From: Pseudomonadota bacterium
GTDB lineage: Bacteria > Pseudomonadota > Alphaproteobacteria > Sphingomonadales > Sphingomonadaceae
Direction: 5' to 3'
Assembly (NCBI GenBank): GCA_023445495.1
Contig: JAEXLC010000069.1
Coordinates: 1-11,605, forward strand
DNA: 11,605 nt
In this document: piece by piece, positions 7,144-11,605 of the stretch
Numbering within the stretch: position 1 is the stretch's first letter
Layout: each line of letters starts with the position of its first letter
The notes under the pieces: model-generated
The model's database searches: none
What the model was told of the DNA's origin: nothing
What the model saw: the letters and a program-made list of their open reading frames with translations, nothing else
Position numbers and translations under genes: made by a program

Positions 7144-8577
7144 TCAATTGCCGCTGGCGGCAAGCCAGGCGTTGAGGGTCGTCGCGGTCGGATCGGGCGT
7201 GCAGCTGCCGGTCCGCCGCGCGACGCAGCCCGGCGCATCGGTGTTGCCCGGCGCGGCGCAGGCTTCCGGCCGATAGGCGGGGGGAAGCTCGGCCAGATGC
7301 GCCTGTGCCGCCACCACGACGTCGAAGGCCGCTGCGCGCCTCCGGGCTTCCTCCGGCGTCGCGATCACGTAGATCGGGGTATCACGGCGATAGAGCGCAT
7401 AGGACCCGGCGACGGTATCGCGCGGGCGGTAGAGCGCGAGGCCGCAGGTCCGGGCCGGCCGGCCGGCCTGTTCCAGCGCGGCGGCGAGGTCGGCCTCCAT
7501 CGTCCAGTTCGGCCGGAAATGCCCCATGGCCAGCGCCGCCGAGGTGCCGCCCCACAGCGCCAGCGTGCCCGCGGTGGCGAGGACGAGGCGGCGGCGCGGC
7601 ACCTTGCGCAACAGTTCGGCGCTGCCGATCGCCGCCAGGATCACCAGCAGTGCGGTGCTCGCCAGCACGAAGCGATATTCCTTGTGCCCGATCAGCGAGT
7701 GGAAGCCGAGATGGATCAGCGCGATCCACAGCAGCGCGGGGTAGCGCTTCGCCCCGATCCAGGCGAGCAGCAGGATCGGCGCCATCGCGAGGTACCAGTA
7801 CCAGGCGATCAGCTGCAGATAGCCGGTGACCGGCATCACGCCGTACACCTTGGCCCGCCCCTCGACGATATTGATCCGCGCTGCCTCGATCATCCAGCGG
7901 AACGGCACCGCGCCCATGGCGAGATTGGCGAGTGCATCCACCGCCAGCGCGCCGCAGCCGCCCGCGATCATCGGCAGCCAGGCACCCTTCCAGTCCTTGC
8001 GCGCGGTCAGGATCGCCAGCGCGAGCAGGGCAGGGGCGTATTGGATGCGTGCGACGAAGCAGAGCCCCATCAGCAGCCCGGCCAGCGCGAACCGGCGCGG
8101 CCCGGGCCGGTCCCTTGCCAGCAGCAGCCAGATCGCCCCCATCAGCAGCGCCAGCCCGATCGGCTCCGAAAGCGCGCGCGGAGCGAAGAACACCAGCTCG
8201 AACCAGGTCGCCGCGACGAACCCGGCGACGATCCCATGCAGCCGCGACAGCCTCAGCCCCAGTGCCACCGCCGCTCCGACGATCACCAGCGAGAGCGCGG
8301 CGAGCGTCAGCCGCACCAGCAGCAAGTGCAGCGTCGTGTCGGGCGACAAGGCGTGGCCCAGCCCCATCGGCACGCTCAGCAGCTCGGGGACCAGCCAGCT
8401 GCGCAGCCCGGCGCGATAGTCCCAGGTCTGCACCCAGGGGCCCGCGACCAGATGCCAGGCCGGCTCCAGATACTGCCAGATCTCGTCGAACCAGCCGACC
8501 ATGAAGGGCACCGAAGCGGCGGCGCGCAGCAGCGCCGCCAGCGCGATCGCCCCCCAGAAGATCCGCTTTGCGGTCAG
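7144..8577 (-). CDS. GT22-type (Alg9/PIG-B-like) membrane mannosyltransferase
   Basis: 477 residues if translation begins at CTG (8575-8577). It is an integral membrane glycosyltransferase of the GT-C fold that would use a polyprenyl-linked sugar donor. Signs of the Alg9/PIG-B group (GT22) are an N-terminal helix (about 6-29) followed by 'GWFDEIWQYLEPAW' with the acidic pair D31/E32, then 'TWDYRAGLRSWLVP' near 51-64, 'SEPIGL' near 137, and the hallmark 'HKEYRF' at 298-303. About nine or ten hydrophobic segments span 6-350. The last 125 residues are hydrophilic and carry C378, C440, C451 and C459, suggesting an extracytoplasmic domain with disulfides. The start is uncertain. Upstream in-frame sequence is a nadB shadow with no ATG/GTG/TTG near the junction, and the next starts (GTG 8509-8511, ATG 8500-8502) would delete helix 1. 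The CTG overlaps the nadB stop by four bases (CTGA). The sugar and acceptor are unknown. Confidence 0.82.
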   Translation of the reverse strand: MTAKRIFWGAIALAALLRAAASVPFMVGWFDEIWQYLEPAWHLVAGPWVQTWDYRAGLRSWLVPELLSVPMGLGHALSPDTTLHLLLVRLTLAALSLVIVGAAVALGLRLSRLHGIVAGFVAATWFELVFFAPRALSEPIGLALLMGAIWLLLARDRPGPRRFALAGLLMGLCFVARIQYAPALLALAILTARKDWKGAWLPMIAGGCGALAVDALANLAMGAVPFRWMIEAARINIVEGRAKVYGVMPVTGYLQLIAWYWYLAMAPILLLAWIGAKRYPALLWIALIHLGFHSLIGHKEYRFVLASTALLVILAAIGSAELLRKVPRRRLVLATAGTLALWGGTSAALAMGHFRPNWTMEADLAAALEQAGRPARTCGLALYRPRDTVAGSYALYRRDTPIYVIATPEEARRRAAAFDVVVAAQAHLAELPPAYRPEACAAPGNTDAPGCVARRTGSCTPDPTATTLNAWLAASGN

Positions 8578-10178
8578 GGCACCAGCACCGTGTCGACCGC
8601 GACCGGCAGCGTCTCGGGATAATCGAGATTGTAGTGCAGCCCGCGGCTCTCCTTGCGGTGGAGCGCCGAGCGGACGATCAGGTCGGCGCTCTCCAGCAGG
8701 TTGCGCAGCTCGATCAGATCGGGCGTCACCCGGAAATGGCCGTAATAGTCCGCCACTTCCTCGCGCAGCATCTTGATCCGGTGCGCCGCGCGCTCGAGCC
8801 GCTTGGTCGTCCGCACGATGCCGACATAGTTCCACATGAAGCGGCGGATCTCGGTCCAGTTCTGCTTGATGACTACTTCCTCGTCGGAATCGGTGACGCG
8901 GCTTTCGTCCCAAGGCCGGATCGCCGGCACCGGGCCGAGTTCGCCCCAATGCGCGGTGATATGGCTGGCCACCGCCTCGCCGAACACGAAGCATTCCAGC
9001 AGGCTGTTCGACGCCAGCCGATTGGCGCCGTGCAGCCCGGACTGGGTGACTTCGCCGGCGGCATAGAGATTGGGCAGGTCGGTGCGCCCGTCGCGGTCCA
9101 CCATCACCCCGCCACAGGTATAATGCTGGGCCGGAACCACCGGGATCGGCTCGCGGGTCATGTCGATGTCGAGGTCGAGCAGCCGGGCATGGATCGTCGG
9201 GAAGTGATGCTTCACGAACTCCGCGCCCATATGGCTGATGTCGAGATGGACATAGTCGAGGCCAAGCCGCTTGATCTCATGGTCGATCGCCCGCGCCACG
9301 ATGTCGCGCGGCGCCAGCTCGGCGCGCGTGTCGAACTCCGGCATGAAGCGCTTGCCGGCTTCCTCGCCGGCATCGGGCGGTAGCAGCAGCCGCCCGCCTT
9401 CGCCGCGCACCGCCTCGGTGATCAGGAAGTTCTTGACCTCGAGATTGTAGAGGCAGGTCGGGTGGAACTGCATCATCTCCATGTTCGAGATGCGGCAGCC
9501 CGCCCGCCACGCCATCGCGATGCCGTCCCCGGTCGCCCCCCTTGGCGCGGTCGAGAACAGATAGGTCCGCCCCGCGCCGCCGGTGGCCAGCACGGTCGCC
9601 CGCGCGGTGAACAGCTCGACGCGGTTGGTCGCGCGGTTGAAGGCATAGACGCCCCACACCGTCCCCGCGCCCGAATAGCGCTCCTCGTGCCGGCTGGTCG
9701 CGAGATCGATCACCACCTGGTCGGGGACGAGCGTGATGTTCGGATGCGCCTGCGCCGCCTTGAGTAGCGCCGTCTGCACCGCCAGCCCGGTGGCGTCGTC
9801 GACATGGACGATGCGGCGATGGCTGTGCCCACCCTCGCGAGTCAGATGCAGCGCGCCGCCCTCGGTATTGAACGGCACCCCCAGCTCGGCGAGCCGCGCG
9901 ATCGCTGCGGGGGCGTTCTCGACCACCATCTCCACCGTGGCGCGGTCGTTCAGCCCCGCGCCGGCGATCATCGTATCCTCGATATGGCTCTCGAACGTGT
10001 CGCCCGGCTCGAGCACCGCGGCGATCCCGCCCTGCGCCCAGGCGGTCGATCCTTCGGCGAACCCGCCCTTGGCGAGCACGGTAACCTTGAAGTGCTGGGC
10101 CAGGTTGAGCGCGGCGGTGAGCCCCGCCGCCCCCGATCCGATCACTAGAACGTCGCTGCTATGGGGATCGTCCGACAT
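8574..10178 (-). CDS. nadB: L-aspartate oxidase
   Basis: 534 residues, the normal length for NadB. This flavoenzyme oxidises L-aspartate to iminoaspartate, which NadA condenses with dihydroxyacetone phosphate to make quinolinate for NAD; it acts in the cytoplasm. The N-terminal FAD motif is 'GSGAAG' at 14-19. 'STAWAQGGIAA' at 44-54 is characteristic of the succinate dehydrogenase/fumarate reductase flavoprotein superfamily, as are 'ATGGAGRTYLFST' at 198-210 and 'NRLASNSLLECFVFG' at 386-400. Active-site residues match E. coli NadB positions: H239 in 'QFHPT', R291 in 'APRDIVARAI' and H352 in 'QHYTCGG'. 'REGGHSHRRI' at 114-123 marks the oxidase group. The start is ATG at 10176-10178 with GGAAGAG four bases or fewer upstream. 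nadA and nadC are not next to it here. Downstream it is translationally joined to the GT22 gene. Confidence 0.97.
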   Translation of the reverse strand: MSDDPHSSDVLVIGSGAAGLTAALNLAQHFKVTVLAKGGFAEGSTAWAQGGIAAVLEPGDTFESHIEDTMIAGAGLNDRATVEMVVENAPAAIARLAELGVPFNTEGGALHLTREGGHSHRRIVHVDDATGLAVQTALLKAAQAHPNITLVPDQVVIDLATSRHEERYSGAGTVWGVYAFNRATNRVELFTARATVLATGGAGRTYLFSTAPRGATGDGIAMAWRAGCRISNMEMMQFHPTCLYNLEVKNFLITEAVRGEGGRLLLPPDAGEEAGKRFMPEFDTRAELAPRDIVARAIDHEIKRLGLDYVHLDISHMGAEFVKHHFPTIHARLLDLDIDMTREPIPVVPAQHYTCGGVMVDRDGRTDLPNLYAAGEVTQSGLHGANRLASNSLLECFVFGEAVASHITAHWGELGPVPAIRPWDESRVTDSDEEVVIKQNWTEIRRFMWNYVGIVRTTKRLERAAHRIKMLREEVADYYGHFRVTPDLIELRNLLESADLIVRSALHRKESRGLHYNLDYPETLPVAVDTVLVP

Positions 10179-10242
10179 GTCTCTTCCGCTGGTTCCTGCC
10201 CGGACTAGGCGTTAGGCAGGGGTGCTGCAACGGGAGAGAGAC
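10179..10242. promoter_or_regulatory. Divergent intergenic region, nadB / esterase
   Basis: 64 bp between the divergent starts must hold promoters for both directions. Both ribosome binding sites end in the same AGAGACATG, so the two ends of the region form an imperfect inverted repeat. In the middle a TAGGC pair sits at 10206-10210 and 10213-10217. A weak minus-strand promoter candidate is TTGCAG (10224-10229) with a 17-nt spacer to TAGTCC; it is only a loose match. No clear operator is seen. Confidence 0.4.
10232..10238 (+). promoter_or_regulatory. Shine-Dalgarno of the secreted esterase
   Basis: GGGAGAG lies four bases before ATG 10243. It selects this ATG over the in-frame GTG at 10222, and the ATG also gives a clean signal peptide. 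Confidence 0.7.
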
Positions 10243-11151
10243 ATGCGCCGCCAAAGCCTGGGTTTAGTCATGGCCATGCTGGCCGCCTTCTCGGCTGCGC
10301 CCGCTGTTGCCAAGGGCTGCACGCTCGGCGCCGTCGGCCAGACCGTCCAGCTCCGCATCGGCGACACCGGCCGCGCCGCGATGTTCCATCTTCCCACCGG
10401 CTTCTCCCGCGCCCGCCCGGCGCCATTGGTCCTGCTGCTCCATGGCAGCGGCGGCACGGGGGCGGCGATGCTGGAGAATTCGAAGCTCGCCAGCGCCGCC
10501 GATGCGCACGGCTTCATCGTCCTCGCCCCCGATGCCGGTATCCCGCTGGAAAAGGGCTATGTCTGGAACATCCCCGGCGTCCCCACCGTCACCGGCAAGG
10601 TTCCCGGCCCGGGCGACGCCGACGACGTCGCCTTTCTCGGCAAGGCGATCGACTGGCTCGCCGCCAATCGCTGCATCGACACCCGCCATGTCTATGCCAC
10701 GGGCCTGTCGGGCGGCGGCCGGATAACCAGCTGGCTCGGCTGCGTCGCCGCCGATCGCTTCGCCGCGATCGCCCCGGTCGTCGGCCTGCGCGCCGGCAAT
10801 CCTCTGGCGAGCGACAAGCGCGTCCCCGATCCCGCCACTTGCCAACCGTCGAAGCCGATGCCGGTGATCGCCTTTGCCGGCGATGCCGATGGCACCAATC
10901 CGATCCAGGGCGGTGGCGCCGGCTATTGGCAATATACGATGGCGACCGCGCTGGGCCGCTGGGCCGATCTCGACCTGTGCCGCACCGGCCCGGTCCAGCG
11001 CGACCTCACCGACACGCTCTACGAGATCCGCTATGCCAATTGCCGCGCCGGCACCGAAGTCGCCGGCCGGATCACCCGCGGCGCCGGCCATGTCTGGGCA
11101 GCTGATAATGACGCGATGTGGGCCTTCTTCGCCCGATACCGGCGCCGCTGA
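10243..11151 (+). CDS. Secreted PHB-depolymerase/feruloyl-esterase-like hydrolase (LpqC type)
   Basis: 302 residues from ATG 10243. The signal peptide is textbook: 'MRR', then a hydrophobic core, with cleavage predicted after 'AVA' (residue 23), so the enzyme is periplasmic or secreted. It is an alpha/beta hydrolase of the COG3509/LpqC group, which includes polyhydroxybutyrate depolymerases and feruloyl esterases. Evidence is the oxyanion motif 'LLLHGSGGTG' (H67), the nucleophile elbow 'GLSGG' (S156), a probable catalytic Asp D216 in 'AGDADGTNP', and H283 in 'GAGHVW'. In relatives the Asp loop often reads 'HGTAD'; here the His is Ala. Six cysteines (26, 144, 167, 200, 246, 267) could form disulfides. 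No substrate-binding extension of the kind found in extracellular polymer depolymerases is present, so a small ester or oligomer substrate is as likely as polyester. The stop TGA shares one base with the ATG of the next gene (TGATG). Confidence 0.87.
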   Translation: MRRQSLGLVMAMLAAFSAAPAVAKGCTLGAVGQTVQLRIGDTGRAAMFHLPTGFSRARPAPLVLLLHGSGGTGAAMLENSKLASAADAHGFIVLAPDAGIPLEKGYVWNIPGVPTVTGKVPGPGDADDVAFLGKAIDWLAANRCIDTRHVYATGLSGGGRITSWLGCVAADRFAAIAPVVGLRAGNPLASDKRVPDPATCQPSKPMPVIAFAGDADGTNPIQGGGAGYWQYTMATALGRWADLDLCRTGPVQRDLTDTLYEIRYANCRAGTEVAGRITRGAGHVWAADNDAMWAFFARYRRR

Positions 11152-11605
11152 TGGACGAGGCCAGGCGCCGCGAAATCGCCGCCCGACGCGAGGCGATGCG
11201 CGGCCGGATCACCCGCGAGGAACAGCGCGCCGCGCTCTGGGGCGATGACGAGAAGCTTACCGCCGCGGGCACCCCCTTCCGCCTGCGCTACCGCGACGAG
11301 GACGACCGGCCCGACTGGCGCGGCGACCTCGTTCCCGCCGGCATGTTCCACCTCGACTGGAGCGCGGTCCCGCACCTCCATGAGACGGTGTTCGAGAACG
11401 AGCGCCCCGATTTCGCCCGCGCCACACTCGCCGCGCGGCTCAGTCCGGAGGACCTGCTCTGGGTCGTCCCGGGCAACGGCCTCGCCCCGATCATCGAGAT
11501 CAGCCGCGCCGGCTTCGACCTGCATGCTGAGTTGCTGATGGAGCTGGGCTCGGAGATGTGGCTGTCCGGCGCGCCCGACTGGCTGATCGAGTTCCGGAAG
11601 TGGGA
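11151..11605 (+). CDS. Unrecognised soluble protein, 5' part only (cut by window end)
   Basis: The frame is open from ATG 11151 to the right edge, giving 151 complete codons without a stop. The ATG overlaps the esterase stop by one base (TGATG), a normal sign of translational coupling. The N-terminus is a charged, probably helical stretch 'MDEARRREIAARREAMRGR'. After it come 'GTPFRLRYRDEDDRPDWRGDLVPAGMFHLDW' (40-70, split here by description only), 'LSPEDLLWVVPGNGLAPIIEI' around 97-117, and an acidic, Trp-containing end. There is no signal peptide or membrane helix. The third codon positions are GC-rich like those of the neighbours, supporting coding in this frame. I cannot assign a family, and the missing 3' part may hold the informative residues. 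An internal ATG at residue 16 is an alternative start. Confidence 0.7.
   Translation, partial: MDEARRREIAARREAMRGRITREEQRAALWGDDEKLTAAGTPFRLRYRDEDDRPDWRGDLVPAGMFHLDWSAVPHLHETVFENERPDFARATLAARLSPEDLLWVVPGNGLAPIIEISRAGFDLHAELLMELGSEMWLSGAPDWLIEFRKW

Noticed and set aside
6978..7238. N-terminal extension of the beta-lactamase-like frame to 7238
   Set aside because: It would bury the lipoprotein signal inside the protein and overlap the end of the GT22 gene; the extension is Arg/Pro-rich with no ribosome binding site at its ATG codons.
7297..8622. A 441-codon plus-strand frame opposite the GT22 gene
   Set aside because: Gln/Arg/His-rich antisense translation of a membrane protein gene; no domain.
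8578..8994. N-terminal extension of the GT22 frame into nadB
   Set aside because: These codons are an out-of-frame reading of the nadB C-terminus, rich in Arg/Gly/Ala, and would add 139 residues before the normal first helix of the family.

Overview
The window is GC-rich and densely packed. Codon use and protein style look like an alphaproteobacterium, most likely Sphingomonas or a close relative. This is a judgement from protein resemblance; there is no rRNA gene or other taxonomic marker in the window. I count nine protein-coding genes: seven consecutive ones on the minus strand (33-10178), one complete gene on the plus strand, and one more on the plus strand that runs off the right edge. 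I see no tRNA, rRNA, CRISPR array, insertion sequence, integrase or attachment site.

Reading the minus strand in its direction of transcription, from right to left. nadB (L-aspartate oxidase, first step of NAD synthesis) is followed by an Alg9/PIG-B-like GT22 membrane mannosyltransferase, joined by a CTGA stop/start overlap. After a 165-bp gap comes a class A beta-lactamase-like lipoprotein that starts at GTG. Then come a 2OG-Fe(II) dioxygenase, an unrecognised 205-residue beta-rich protein, DNA polymerase I (polA), and a MOP/Wzx-type polysaccharide flippase joined to polA by a TTGA stop/start overlap.

On the plus strand, diverging from nadB across 64 bp, is a secreted LpqC/PHB-depolymerase-type esterase. 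Its stop codon overlaps the start of an unrecognised soluble protein that is cut by the window end.

Most of the window is core metabolism (nadB, polA) with envelope-related genes between: a glycosyltransferase, a flippase, a lipoprotein hydrolase and a secreted esterase. I do not see a defence island or another obvious new multi-gene system. The points worth a second look are the two non-AUG four-base stop/start overlaps, the altered omega-loop region of the beta-lactamase-like protein, the GT22 enzyme beside nadB, and the two proteins of unknown function (4359-4976 and 11151 onward). In this GC-rich DNA the strand opposite real genes is open for long stretches, including 941 codons opposite polA. 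I treat these as shadows.
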